NCBI RefSeq assembly: GCF_002836355.1
Contig: NZ_PJCA01000037.1
Coordinates: forward strand, 124,001 to 188,000
Direction: 5' to 3'
Source: Moritella sp. Urea-trap-13
GTDB taxonomy: Bacteria; Pseudomonadota; Gammaproteobacteria; Enterobacterales; Moritellaceae
DNA length: 64,000 bases
Below are positions 20,451-29,207 of the stretch, piece by piece. The position numbers were made by a program, and so were the translations under genes. The first letter of the stretch is position 1. The number at the start of each line of letters is the position of its first letter. The notes under the pieces were generated by a model, which did not search any database, was not told where the DNA came from, and worked only from the letters and a program-made list of their open reading frames with translations.

Positions 20451-20661
20451 ACAACTAAGCGATGCTTATCTTGTCATTCATTCCATTGACCGAACATTAA
20501 AGCATAATTTTTAGGTGGAAATCTAGCTATATTGCGCTAGATCACATTTTGGGTTAAACCTAAAACAACAGAAATGATGGCCCGTAACAAAAAATATAAT
20601 ACCCAATCGACTTCAAGATGCTTATAATACCGACCCATTTATCGATAAAAATACCGGCGCT

Positions 20662-21009
20662 ATGACAAATCAACAACTTCATGAACAGTTAACTGCACAG
20701 CTAAAAGGCTTTTACCACCCAGCGATCGAAGCTGATGATTTTTTAACGTTACTAAGCAAACGTAAAATAGGTAAATTTAGTGCGATCTTTGCAGAAGACA
20801 GTGGCTTTAAAGCAAATTCAAATCGCTTCCTACCTTATATGGAAGAGTTAGTTGAAGATCAGCAAGCATTACCAAAAACAGATGAAGACGGATTTGATGT
20901 TGCGATCGCAGCATTCCTAGGTAAATTAAAACAAATGCACACAGTACTAGGTCAATTCTCTGAGGAATTGAAAGAGAAGAGAAATACCCCAAGCAATATC
21001 GGTGAGTAA
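20662..21009 (+). CDS. hypothetical 115-residue protein
   Basis: I do not recognise the family. The protein is acidic and Leu/Lys/Glu-rich, appears all-helical, and has no signal peptide, membrane segment or cysteine. The C-terminal third (KLKQMHTVLGQFSEELKEK) looks like a coiled coil. Codon use resembles the neighbouring housekeeping genes, and a hairpin terminator follows, so it is probably a real, independently transcribed gene. Confidence 0.65.
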   Translation: MTNQQLHEQLTAQLKGFYHPAIEADDFLTLLSKRKIGKFSAIFAEDSGFKANSNRFLPYMEELVEDQQALPKTDEDGFDVAIAAFLGKLKQMHTVLGQFSEELKEKRNTPSNIGE

Positions 21010-21087
21010 TGTTGTGAATAATGTAGTGAATAGTCTCGATGAAGAGTACCGATAAATAGAATGGCTAAATAGCCACATCCTATTTTA

Positions 21088-21113
21088 ATGCCACTTATCT
21101 TATTGAGTGGCAT
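21088..21113 (+). terminator. terminator after the 115-residue gene
   Basis: ATGCCACT pairs with AGTGGCAT (8 bp, 10-nt loop), followed by a T-rich stretch. Confidence 0.65.
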
Positions 21114-21631
21114 ATTCATTTTCCCCCCAGCCCAACAAAATCCTATCGCTCGCTAATAATTCCCTCAAATAAAAATACAATGATTAAAATATATAGTTCA
21201 AAATAATCATAAAAAACATTATAGATACCTCTAAATATATACCTTTTTGTTATAAAGAGTAAAAAAAGCGCTATTTTATAGAGTCTTAGCTCTACAAATT
21301 GCACATTCCCATAGTAATATTTTTCATATTTGCAAACAGATCAGATGAGATTTATTTGGTTATTTATTAATCTTGATTTTAAATATTTTTAATCATAAAT
21401 AACATACACTTACATAACAACTGTAAATAAAAATAAAGCTAAGTTAAATTATTGTTAATAGTACAAAGTGTTAGATAAAACAACAGTGTGTCATAGATAA
21501 CGATAAAAATACCTTTACGATCTAATACGAAAGGCTTAGATTTCAATACAAGTTTTAAGGATATTTAAAAAGTTCATTTTATTTGAACTGACATATTCAT
21601 TCATAATTTCAAATTTTATATGGTGGTTTAC
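21114..21631. other. long AT-rich fadL upstream region
   Basis: About 520 bp with no gene. The stretch is strongly AT-rich, which would suit silencing by H-NS-type proteins and extended regulation of fadL. I see no clear FadR or CRP site. Confidence 0.4.
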
Positions 21632-22885
21632 ATGAGAATTAATAAAGTTGCTCTAGCAGTTACAGCATTACTTGCAGCAAGCCAAGTTCAGGCCGCTGGT
21701 TTCCAAGTTAGTGAACACTCAGCGTCAGGCCTAGGCCGCGCATTCGCTGGTGAAGCAGCAATCGGCGACAACGCCGCATCACTTGCACGTAACCCTGCAT
21801 TAATGGCAACTTTTGATAAAGCGCAACTTTCAGTTGTGGGTTCTTATGTATCGCCTGATATTGATGTTACAAGCACAATGGGTAATGCGGATGATGTCGC
21901 TCCAGCTCAAGTTGTACCTGCTATGTATTACATCCAACCGATTAACGATCAATGGGCTGCTGGTTTAGCGATTTATTCTAATTATGGTGTTGGTACAGAA
22001 TATTCGAATGACTATATAGCAGGTTCTGCAGCCGGCACAACAAGTATTATGAGTGTTAACTTCAACCCGAATGTCTCTTACCGTATCAATGAGCAACTAA
22101 GCTTAGGTGCAGGTGTAAGCCTTGTCTATGCTTCAGCGGAATTAGATAGAAACGCCGGCATTTCAAAGGGTCCGGTTACACCAACTACAAGCGTTGCGAG
22201 TATGGAAGGCGATGGTTATGGTTTCGGTTGGAACCTTGGCGCATTATACGAAGTTAATGAGAATAACCGCTTCGGTATTAGCTACAAATCAAAAGTTAAA
22301 ACAGAATTAGAAGGTGAGTATACAGGTACTTCATCATCGCGACTTCACTTAGCTGGCGTGACTAAAACTGTGGATGGAGAACTAGATGTTAACTTGCCTT
22401 CAATTTTAGAAGTTTCTGGTTACCACAAACTAAGCGATAAATTTGCAGTGTCATATAGCTGGCAGTACAGCACTTGGTCTGATTTTGGCGATATTGTCGC
22501 AACAAGTGTAGATTCAGCAGATTGTAATGACGGTATTGCCCAAGGCCAATGCTTATTAAAAGAAGAAGATTATAGCGACTCAAGTCGTTACGCTATAGGT
22601 GGTGAATACTACCTTTCTGAAGCGGTAACAATACGTGCTGGTTATGCATTCGATGAACAAGCGGGTAAATCAACGCTAAGCATACCAGATACAGATCGTA
22701 ACTGGTATACAGCGGGTATGACTTACAAAGCATCACCTGCACTATCATTTGATTTCGCTGCAGCCTTAGTTGCGGGTAAAGAAATCACATTTGATGAAGC
22801 AATCCCTGTTACAGGAACAACAGGAACATTCACTTCAAGTGGCGATGCGTACATCTACTCAGCACAAATGAACTACAGCTTCTAA
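21632..22885 (+). CDS. fadL: outer-membrane long-chain fatty acid transporter, FadL family
   Basis: A 417-residue beta-barrel that takes up long-chain fatty acids and other hydrophobic compounds. The signal peptide runs to the AQA/AAG junction (MRINKVALAVTALLAASQVQA), and the mature protein starts AGFQVSEHSASGLGRAFAGE, the N-terminal hatch of FadL. NPALM, with the family's NPA signature, follows at about residue 50. The C-terminus ends in Tyr-Ser-Phe, an outer-membrane insertion signal. The ATG at 21632 is chosen because GGTGG precedes it and the signal peptide then has normal length. Confidence 0.92.
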   Translation: MRINKVALAVTALLAASQVQAAGFQVSEHSASGLGRAFAGEAAIGDNAASLARNPALMATFDKAQLSVVGSYVSPDIDVTSTMGNADDVAPAQVVPAMYYIQPINDQWAAGLAIYSNYGVGTEYSNDYIAGSAAGTTSIMSVNFNPNVSYRINEQLSLGAGVSLVYASAELDRNAGISKGPVTPTTSVASMEGDGYGFGWNLGALYEVNENNRFGISYKSKVKTELEGEYTGTSSSRLHLAGVTKTVDGELDVNLPSILEVSGYHKLSDKFAVSYSWQYSTWSDFGDIVATSVDSADCNDGIAQGQCLLKEEDYSDSSRYAIGGEYYLSEAVTIRAGYAFDEQAGKSTLSIPDTDRNWYTAGMTYKASPALSFDFAAALVAGKEITFDEAIPVTGTTGTFTSSGDAYIYSAQMNYSF

Positions 22886-22910
22886 TTCAAGCTTAATTCA
22901 TCTCTGCATT

Positions 22911-22937
22911 AAAAAGACAGCCTCGGCTGTCTTTTTT
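22911..22937 (+). terminator. fadL terminator
   Basis: AAAGACAGC pairs with GCTGTCTTT around a short loop and is followed by a run of T. Confidence 0.9.
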
Positions 22938-22994
22938 GTTTTCTGATCCAAATCAACAAAGATCCTGTTTAAGGATCTTTCTTGCATCTACGCA

Positions 22995-23024
22995 TTGCAA
23001 TTAATTAGACGGTCGGTCTATAAT
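22995..23024 (+). promoter_or_regulatory. acuR promoter with embedded operator
   Basis: TTGCAA (22995-23000) and a perfect TATAAT (23019-23024) are 18 bp apart. The palindrome TAGAC-N5-GTCTA (23006-23020) fills the spacer and touches the -10 box. The same palindrome lies before acuI, so it is very likely the AcuR operator and acuR is autorepressed. Confidence 0.85.
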
Positions 23025-23031
23025 CAGCACT

Positions 23032-23676
23032 ATGGAAAATATGACAGACATTAAAGCTAAACCTCGCCGAGGTAGGCCACCAAAAGTAGCCCGTGAAAAT
23101 ACCGATACCCGCGCATTATTAATTCGCAGTGGTGTGGAAGTATTAACAGAGAGTGGCTTTGCCGCTGCTGGTATCGACGGTATCTTGAAAAAGGTCGGTG
23201 TACCGAAAGGATCTTTCTATCATTACTTTAAAAGTAAGGAAGATTTTGGTCAGGCGGTCATTGATAACTACGCTAGCTATTTCGCTGCTAAGCTTGATAA
23301 ATGCTTACTGGATGAATCAATCGCACCACTACAGCGTATTGTTAAATTCGCTGATGGCGCTAAGCAAGGCATAGTGCGATTTGAGTTTAAGCGCGGTTGC
23401 TTAGTCGGTAATTTAGGTCAAGAAGTGGCTATTTTACCCGACAGTTACCGCCTAGTTCTGCAAAACATCTTTGCAGTGTGGCAAAGCAAGATGCAAGTCT
23501 GTTTAGAGACTGCCCAGCAACAAGGCGCTATCAAGCAGGATATCAACTGTGCACAGCAAGCAGAATACTTTTGGATCGGTTGGGAAGGTGCAGTAATGCG
23601 TGCGCGACTCGTTCAGTCCGTACAACCGCTGGATTTATATATCGCGATGTTTATCGCCAGTATCACCACCAGCTAA
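23032..23676 (+). CDS. acuR: TetR-family repressor, AcuR-like
   Basis: Repressor of about 214 residues. The N-terminus is basic (PRRGRPPK), followed by a TetR helix-turn-helix (about 25-70) ending VPKGSFYHYFKSKEDF. The C-terminal ligand domain includes RGCLVGNLGQE, typical of the AcuR/TetR_C_6-like group. AcuR senses acrylate in Rhodobacter; the partner gene acuI downstream and the shared operator support the same role here. The -10 box ends 7 bp before this ATG, so the message would be leaderless from 23032, or translation may begin at the next ATG (23041), which has GGAAAA upstream. Confidence 0.82.
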   Translation: MENMTDIKAKPRRGRPPKVARENTDTRALLIRSGVEVLTESGFAAAGIDGILKKVGVPKGSFYHYFKSKEDFGQAVIDNYASYFAAKLDKCLLDESIAPLQRIVKFADGAKQGIVRFEFKRGCLVGNLGQEVAILPDSYRLVLQNIFAVWQSKMQVCLETAQQQGAIKQDINCAQQAEYFWIGWEGAVMRARLVQSVQPLDLYIAMFIASITTS

Positions 23677-23745
23677 AATAATCATAGGTGCCTTGTTCTT
23701 TAGATTTCTAACTAGAAATAACGAGCAGGCATTATTTAAAAATTT

Positions 23746-23776
23746 TTTACATTTTAATAGACGACCAGTCTATATT
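23746..23776 (+). promoter_or_regulatory. acuI promoter with AcuR operator
   Basis: TAGAC-N5-GTCTA at 23758-23772 repeats the operator seen before acuR. A TATATT -10 box (23771-23776) overlaps its right arm and a TTTACA -35-like box lies 19 bp upstream. Confidence 0.82.
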
Positions 23777-23787
23777 TGGAGTTAAGC

Positions 23788-24771
23788 ATGTTTAAAGGTA
23801 TTTTAATCGAAAAAAATGACGATCAATACACAGCGTCAGTACAATCAATTGATGAATCACAACTGCCTGCAGGTGATGTCAGCATTGATGTTGCTTACAG
23901 CACGCTTAACTTTAAAGACGGTTTAGCAATCACAGGTAAAGGCCCTGTTGTGCGCAGCTTCCCTATGGTTCCAGGTATTGACTTAGTTGGTACTGTGACA
24001 CAAAGCGACAGCGATAAATTTCAAGCTGGCGACCAAGTATTATTAAACGGTTTCGGTGTGGGTGAAAAGCATTGGGGTGGCCTTGCAGAAAAAGCCCGCC
24101 TAAACAGTGACTGGTTAATCAAACTACCGACTGGTTTAACAGCAAAACAAGCAATGGCAATCGGTACTGCCGGTTACACTGCGATGTTATCGGTTATTGC
24201 ATTAGAACGTCACGGCATCACTCCTGAAAAAGGCGATGTATTAGTAACAGGCGCTAACGGTGGTGTGGGTAGTTTTGCTATCACACTATTATCTAAACTG
24301 GGTTATAACGTTATCGCATCAACAGGTCGTCCTGAAGAAGCTGATTATCTAAAAGCATTAGGCGCGTCAGAGATCATTGATCGTAATACCTTATCTGAAC
24401 CAGGTCGTCCTATGGTTAAAGAACGTTGGGCTGCAGCGATTGATTCTGTGGGTAGCCACACACTAACAAATGTATGTGCGGGTCTTAAATACGGTGGTGT
24501 TGTAACTGCTTGTGGTCTAGCACAAGGTATGGATTTCCCAGCAAGTGTTGCGCCGTTTATCTTACGTGGTATTACCTTAGCAGGTATCGACAGTGTAATG
24601 CGTCCTATCGCAGACAGAGAAGAGGCGTGGGCTCGTTTAGCAGAGATCCTAACCGCTGATGACTTTAATTCTATCGGCACGGAGATCGGCTTAGAAGACG
24701 CGGTAGCAGCAGCGCATGATCTAATGGCTGGTAAAGTGCGCGGACGTGTACTGGTTAATCTACAAAAATAA
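23788..24771 (+). CDS. acuI: NADPH-dependent acryloyl-CoA reductase
   Basis: AcuI (E. coli YhdH) reduces toxic acryloyl-CoA to propanoyl-CoA, in bacteria that meet acrylate from DMSP or similar sources. The 327-residue protein is a zinc-free medium-chain reductase. Visible motifs are the GroES-like N-terminal domain with LNFKDGLAITG, the nucleotide-binding VTGANGGVGSFA, and GTAGYTAMLS. The ATG at 23788 follows TTGGAG at 6-7 nt. It sits 111 bp behind acuR under its own operator. Confidence 0.92.
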   Translation: MFKGILIEKNDDQYTASVQSIDESQLPAGDVSIDVAYSTLNFKDGLAITGKGPVVRSFPMVPGIDLVGTVTQSDSDKFQAGDQVLLNGFGVGEKHWGGLAEKARLNSDWLIKLPTGLTAKQAMAIGTAGYTAMLSVIALERHGITPEKGDVLVTGANGGVGSFAITLLSKLGYNVIASTGRPEEADYLKALGASEIIDRNTLSEPGRPMVKERWAAAIDSVGSHTLTNVCAGLKYGGVVTACGLAQGMDFPASVAPFILRGITLAGIDSVMRPIADREEAWARLAEILTADDFNSIGTEIGLEDAVAAAHDLMAGKVRGRVLVNLQK

Positions 24772-24784
24772 ACTAAATGAAAAC

Positions 24785-24826
24785 AATATAGCCCGGATTA
24801 GTTACAACCTTAATTCGGGCTATATT
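24785..24826 (+). terminator. acuI terminator
   Basis: An 11-bp perfect stem (AATATAGCCCG with CGGGCTATATT) encloses a 20-nt loop, just after the acuI stop. Confidence 0.8.
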
Positions 24827-24881
24827 CTACCACTGACTTTGCTTCCCCCCTCTCTTATGATTACAACATCAAAAAACCAAA

Positions 24882-24896
24882 TGATAATAATTCTCA
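24882..24896 (+). promoter_or_regulatory. Fur box upstream of the metal transporter
   Basis: TGATAAT-A-ATTCTCA matches the 7-1-7 Fur consensus (TGATAAT-N-ATTATCA) at 13 of 14 positions, 65 bp before the start codon. This predicts repression by Fe(II)-Fur. Confidence 0.8.
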
Positions 24897-24960
24897 ATTG
24901 CATTTAATGTGCTAATATTGCCCTATTCGATTTTATTCATTCACACACGGAATAAACGCT

Positions 24961-26142
24961 ATGGTACAAGCAATATCAACCCAACTAAAAAAACACGCTA
25001 ATTCAAATAGCTGGCAGCTTCACAATAAACGCTTATTGCTTCCTGTGACATTATTGGTATTACTACTACTTCCAGATACCCGTGCATTAACGATTAATGT
25101 GCTTGCAGATGCGTTCTGGCAAGTCGCGGCTTATGTAGCTGCAACTTTAACCTTGTACCACCTGATCTCTGCGCGCTTAAATAAACACGGTCAGTTTAGT
25201 CAATTACTACAACGCAATCGGCAGTTACAAGTGCTATTCGCCGCATTGATGGGGGCATTGCCTGGTTGTGGCGGAGCGATTGTGGTTATCACCCAATATG
25301 TTAACGGCAGATTAAGCTTCGGTGCTGTCGTGGCGGTGCTCACCGCGACCATGGGAGATGCTGCATTTTTACTGCTCGCAGCAGAGCCTTCGACCGGATT
25401 ATTATTACTCGCAGTAGGAGCCGTGATCGGGGTTATTTCAGGTCTCATTGTTGATGCGTTGCACGGCGTAGACTTTCTACGACCGACAGTCACAACACCA
25501 AGGCGGTCACCCAGTGAAGAGCTCAAGCCAATGCTCAAATTACAAGGTATTTTTTGGCAATGGTTGCTCTTGCCAGCCAGTATCATTGCCATCATGGGGT
25601 CACTGCAAATTGATATTGATTCAGTCTTTTTCTTACCCCCGAACAGCATAAATATCATCGGTGCAATACTCGTGACATTCTCCATGTTGTTATGGGCGAC
25701 GAGCCGTGAAATAACAAACTATGAGTCTGCGGTATCAGAAGATCCAAAGAGCCAGGCCAGTGATTTACTGCAACGCGTAGGACAAGATACTAACTTTGTG
25801 ACCAGTTGGGTTATTGGCGCTTTTTTATTGTTTGAATTAACCATGCACTGGACGGGAATTAACCTTGAGTCCTTGTTCCAAAATTGGTTGCTGTTGTTAC
25901 CTCTCATGGGCGTAATCATTGGTTTATTTCCGGGTTGTGGGCCGCAGATATTAGTCACCAGCTTGTACCTATCAGGTGCAGTGCCGCTATCAACACAATT
26001 AGGTAATGCCATAAGTAATGATGGTGATGCACTATTCCCAGCGATTGCGATGGCTCCTAAAGCCGCGTTAACCGCCACGCTTTATTCATCCATTCCAGCT
26101 ATCATTAGCGCATATGCTTACTTCTTTGTTTTTGAGGTTTAA
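24961..26142 (+). CDS. putative 10-TM heavy-metal / manganese transporter (ArsP_2 type)
   Basis: A 393-residue inner-membrane protein with about ten helices. It has two related halves, each marked by a PGCG motif: PGCGGAIVV at residue 101 and PGCGPQILV at residue 324, followed by a conserved GDA segment (MGDAAFLL and NDGDALFPA). This matches my recollection of the ArsP_2 'putative heavy-metal exporter / manganese transporter' group. The Fur box upstream indicates control by iron. Direction of transport and the metal are not proven. It ends at a hairpin facing nutA. Confidence 0.75.
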   Translation: MVQAISTQLKKHANSNSWQLHNKRLLLPVTLLVLLLLPDTRALTINVLADAFWQVAAYVAATLTLYHLISARLNKHGQFSQLLQRNRQLQVLFAALMGALPGCGGAIVVITQYVNGRLSFGAVVAVLTATMGDAAFLLLAAEPSTGLLLLAVGAVIGVISGLIVDALHGVDFLRPTVTTPRRSPSEELKPMLKLQGIFWQWLLLPASIIAIMGSLQIDIDSVFFLPPNSINIIGAILVTFSMLLWATSREITNYESAVSEDPKSQASDLLQRVGQDTNFVTSWVIGAFLLFELTMHWTGINLESLFQNWLLLLPLMGVIIGLFPGCGPQILVTSLYLSGAVPLSTQLGNAISNDGDALFPAIAMAPKAALTATLYSSIPAIISAYAYFFVFEV

Positions 26143-26203
26143 ATCTTCCTGCTGTTATAAAGTGGCTCTTATATGCAAAGAGACTGAAAATTTGATACAA
26201 AAA

Positions 26204-26233
26204 AAGCACTGAACATTTTAACATTCAGTGCTT
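26204..26233. terminator. bidirectional terminator, metal transporter / nucleotidase
   Basis: AAGCACTGAA pairs perfectly with TTCAGTGCTT over 10 bp, with a 10-nt loop and an A-run upstream, between convergent genes. Confidence 0.85.
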
Positions 26234-26247
26234 CTATTACCATCTAG

Positions 26248-26285
26248 CTATTAACTATTAACTATTAACTATTAACTATTAACTA
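26248..26285. repeat. tandem heptamer repeat, CTATTAA x5
   Basis: Five exact copies of CTATTAA (26248-26282) plus CTA, in the gap between convergent genes. Probably neutral, length-variable DNA. Confidence 0.95.
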
Positions 26286-26291
26286 AAATAA

Positions 26292-28286
26292 TTACTGCGC
26301 GCGATTAAACGTCACCACTTCATAGCCTAATGGCGTTAACGTATTACGTTCACTATCAATGTAATTCATCACTGCTTGCGCATCGGTATTACATACTGTG
26401 TTATCCGCTTTACAGTTTGGCGCATCGCCTTGGTAATTTACTTGGTACTTTTTGCCAACTTTAGCAATATTCTTTACTTTAAAGCCTGTTAACTTGCCAT
26501 CCACAAATGCTAAATCAACACGTTCAGAGCTGTTCTTTTGTGCTTCATACAACGGCGTCCAACCATCATTACCCGTCGCATTGTAATTGCTTAACGCGAC
26601 GTTGTAAGTTTTGCTCTCTTCAATCGCAGTCCATGAAGGCGCATCTTCAGTGCCCGTCATCACTTCCACAAAATCAACCTTACCGGCTGTGTTCGCCACT
26701 GTTTCTGTGTAGCTATAACGAATATGACCACCATACGGGAATTTACCTGCGTGTGAACCTACAGCTAATGTTGCACTTACCGTATCGTTAATCAGTGTTT
26801 TAATCACTTTACCCGAAACAGGTAAAACAGACATAAAGTTAGCAAATGGCAACATTTCTAACGACACGTTACCTTGGCGATATTCACCCGCGTCAATGTT
26901 AGTACGAATGCCACCAGCACCGATTAAGGCAAAATCAACATTCATACCAGTGACTTTCTGTACTTCCGCTGTATTAGCCCAGAAGTATTGGCCTTCCGCT
27001 AAAATAGGCGCTACATCAGAACCGTGTTTGTCACTACCGCGATCGCCAGGGCGACGTTCATGTTTAATTTCTACTGGCACTTGGGCAATGGTTTTACCGT
27101 ACGCTTGGTCAACAGCAGGCTTGTAGTTCACATCAATACGTTGACGCATTGCCGCTTCTTCAGCAGTAATTGTGATGTTTTCTGCTTGGTCAATAAACTC
27201 AACCACGCCTTGCGTAGCTGCGCTATCAAACTTCTCATCGTCTTGACGTGATGGCTGTGAATAGAACTCATCATTGCTCAGTAATACATTGTGTCCATTA
27301 CAGTTAACAATGTCGCCTTGTTGGTTAAAGCTTACTTCTAAACGACCGATAGCTTGTGCGTACTCACCAGCTTGTACAACACAAGTTTGCCCCATGTTAT
27401 CTGGGTTTTTCACTATCTGTGCATACGTGCCGTTATTGTGTAAACCAAGGTTAGTGAAGTCACCTAGTAGCGTATGTGAGTGACCACCAACTATCAAGTC
27501 AATACCATTCACTTTACTGGCTACATCAACGTCGACAGCATTACCGATATGCGTTAATGCGATAATGTTGTTCACACCTTTGACTTTCAACATATCAACC
27601 GTTGCTTGCGCAGATGTCACCATGTTTAAGAATTTGATATCACCGGTATTTGGCGCGATATTAGGCATGTTATCCAACGCTAAACCAAATACGGCTACCA
27701 AGTCTTTATCTGTTGGTAGGTTATCTAAGTCGCTAATAGCCGTTTTGTTATTACCATCAAATGCGTAAACCATGAAAGGACGTAAATTGGTTTGGTCTTT
27801 TAAATCCGCATCTTCACTGGCATCGATGTTTGCTGCCAATACCGGGAAGTTAACATCACCAATAAATTGATTAAGCTTGGTATTGTTCAAATCAAATTCG
27901 TGATTACCCAATGCCATCGCATCGATACCGAACATGCTTAAGATATCTGCATTCATCGCACCTTCGTTCAACTTAAAGTACGCACTGCCCTGCCACGCAT
28001 CACCACCGTGTAAGAATAAAAAGCTGTCATCATTTTCTAGTGCTTGCTGCTTGTAATCATCCGACATAGTTTTTAACCGCGGATGACCACCGAATTCGTT
28101 ATACACAGTATCGCCGTTGGCAGTGAAGCTAGATTTAACCGGATCGAAGTTAGAATGGGTATCATTGATATGCGCAACAGTCAGGTTAAAAACTTCATCT
28201 TGTTGTGAAGTTTGCGCGCAACCCGCGAGTAATAACGCAACTGAAACAGCGGTTAAGCGTGCGGTAAGTGGTTTTGAAAACGTCAT
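26292..28286 (-). CDS. lipoprotein 5'-nucleotidase / UshA-family metallophosphatase
   Basis: Envelope enzyme that dephosphorylates extracellular nucleotides so nucleosides can be taken up. The 664-residue protein has a lipoprotein signal ending LLLAGC with the lipidated C23, then an N-terminal calcineurin-like metallophosphatase domain (HINDTHSNFDP, GNHEFDLN, ALTHIGN, GGHSHTLL) and a C-terminal 5'-nucleotidase domain with GAGGIRTNIDAG and YNATGNDGW, which bind the substrate base. It is about 110 residues longer than E. coli UshA. I recall NutA as the Vibrio lipoprotein homologue; it fits but is not proven. Confidence 0.9.
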   Translation of the reverse strand: MTFSKPLTARLTAVSVALLLAGCAQTSQQDEVFNLTVAHINDTHSNFDPVKSSFTANGDTVYNEFGGHPRLKTMSDDYKQQALENDDSFLFLHGGDAWQGSAYFKLNEGAMNADILSMFGIDAMALGNHEFDLNNTKLNQFIGDVNFPVLAANIDASEDADLKDQTNLRPFMVYAFDGNNKTAISDLDNLPTDKDLVAVFGLALDNMPNIAPNTGDIKFLNMVTSAQATVDMLKVKGVNNIIALTHIGNAVDVDVASKVNGIDLIVGGHSHTLLGDFTNLGLHNNGTYAQIVKNPDNMGQTCVVQAGEYAQAIGRLEVSFNQQGDIVNCNGHNVLLSNDEFYSQPSRQDDEKFDSAATQGVVEFIDQAENITITAEEAAMRQRIDVNYKPAVDQAYGKTIAQVPVEIKHERRPGDRGSDKHGSDVAPILAEGQYFWANTAEVQKVTGMNVDFALIGAGGIRTNIDAGEYRQGNVSLEMLPFANFMSVLPVSGKVIKTLINDTVSATLAVGSHAGKFPYGGHIRYSYTETVANTAGKVDFVEVMTGTEDAPSWTAIEESKTYNVALSNYNATGNDGWTPLYEAQKNSSERVDLAFVDGKLTGFKVKNIAKVGKKYQVNYQGDAPNCKADNTVCNTDAQAVMNYIDSERNTLTPLGYEVVTFNRAQ

Positions 28287-28462
28287 GATATTCCTTTACG
28301 GTCAGAGACTAAGATTAAATTCTTCAAGTGATGAAAACTAACACCAACTAAGTTAACCGCACTATACCAATAATAAAATATCACGCAATATGTAGACTGG
28401 CAGATACGACTAAGCTGCACAGAATTACACTGATATAACTAAAACCACAAAATATAGGCACA

Positions 28463-28508
28463 AAAAAAGCCTTAATCACGATAAAAAATATCAGATTAAG
28501 GCTTTTTT
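28463..28508 (-). terminator. strong terminator left of the groEL-tail copy
   Basis: A perfect stem (AAAAAAGCCTTAATC with GATTAAGGCTTTTTT, 15 bp) and a 16-nt loop. It follows the VF530 gene on the minus strand and lies 60-100 bp beyond the short groEL-tail copy. Confidence 0.9.
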
Positions 28509-28566
28509 GTGTCTGGGGTTTAGCGTTTAACCGCTAACAGCAGAGATATAATCGAAAATTTGCGAA

Positions 28567-28581
28567 TTACATCATGCCGCC
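28567..28581 (-). repeat. 15-bp copy of the groEL 3' end
   Basis: TTACATCATGCCGCC is identical to the last 15 bp of groEL (37756-37770), encoding Gly-Gly-Met-Met-stop in the minus orientation. It is 609 bp left of the longer copy at 29176. Confidence 0.8.
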
Positions 28582-28643
28582 TGTAGATAAAAGCATACAA
28601 GATTTTGAAATATTTATGTATTAAGTGTCACATAAGTCTATTT

Positions 28644-28967
28644 TTATTTCAATGTTGGCCAAACAAAGGGAGCGGGCTTGGTGGAAGTCGTTTCTGCTAC
28701 TGCTGTATTCTGAGCGAGTATCGCCCTGATTAATTTCCCCGTTTCTTTATGCTTACTACAAAATGTTTTTAGGTATAAAATTTCAACTCTACTGCGTGCC
28801 CAAGGGGTTGTACGCAGAAATTTCAAACTTGATTTAAGACGCGCTTTATTGGTAAAACAACGAATATTAAGCAACTCACCCATCTTCTCCCAACCAATTT
28901 TCTTCTCTAGCTCGGTTAGAATCTGTTCAAGTTTAACGCCTTGTAGCGGATCATTACTATTATTCAT
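28644..28967 (-). CDS. VF530-family (DUF2132) DNA-binding protein
   Basis: A 107-residue protein matching the VF530 group, small proteins with a SAP-like DNA-binding fold. The core reads DPLQGVKLEQILTELEK, NIRCF and SSLKFLRTTPWARSRVE, which are the family hallmarks. The Lys/Ala-rich C-terminus is variable. AGG lies 6 nt before the ATG. Base composition resembles the core chromosome, not the AT-rich element to its right. It is boxed between two copies of the groEL tail. Confidence 0.85.
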   Translation of the reverse strand: MNNSNDPLQGVKLEQILTELEKKIGWEKMGELLNIRCFTNKARLKSSLKFLRTTPWARSRVEILYLKTFCSKHKETGKLIRAILAQNTAVAETTSTKPAPFVWPTLK

Positions 28968-29100
28968 AGTCTACCTAAAATCAAAAAATAGCATTGTAAC
29001 AAGTTTCCTAAATATTGACAGACTTATGCGTTTAACTCAGGTAAAAGTGCATAACTAAGACAGGAAAATATTGTTAACATATTAATTCACCATCAATAAA

Positions 29101-29128
29101 AAAGCCCGAATATTTCTATTCGGGCTTT
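29101..29128 (-). terminator. probable original groEL terminator, now at the left edge of the element
   Basis: AAAGCCCGAAT pairs perfectly with ATTCGGGCTTT over 11 bp; on the minus strand a TTTTTT run follows. It lies 48 bp past the stop codon within the 29176 repeat, where the terminator of groEL would be before insertion. Confidence 0.8.
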
Positions 29129-29175
29129 ATTTTAAATGATTAGAACTGTGTAAAAATAGAGTTTAAACCCTATTC

Positions 29176-29207
29176 TTACATCATGCCGCCCATTCCACCC
29201 ATACCGC
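29176..29207. repeat. left attachment site (attL), 32-bp groEL-tail repeat
   Basis: A 32-bp sequence identical to the last 32 bp of groEL (37756-37787). Identity stops abruptly on both sides: the preceding base is C here and T at the right copy, and the next base is T here and C there. This is what recombination by the adjacent integrase would leave. Confidence 0.93.

Larger units (their letters stand above)
28287..28643. other. intergenic region with terminator and a groEL-tail copy
   Basis: No gene. It holds the nucleotidase promoter region, a strong terminator (28463-28508) and a 15-bp copy of the groEL 3' end (28567-28581), listed separately. Confidence 0.6.
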
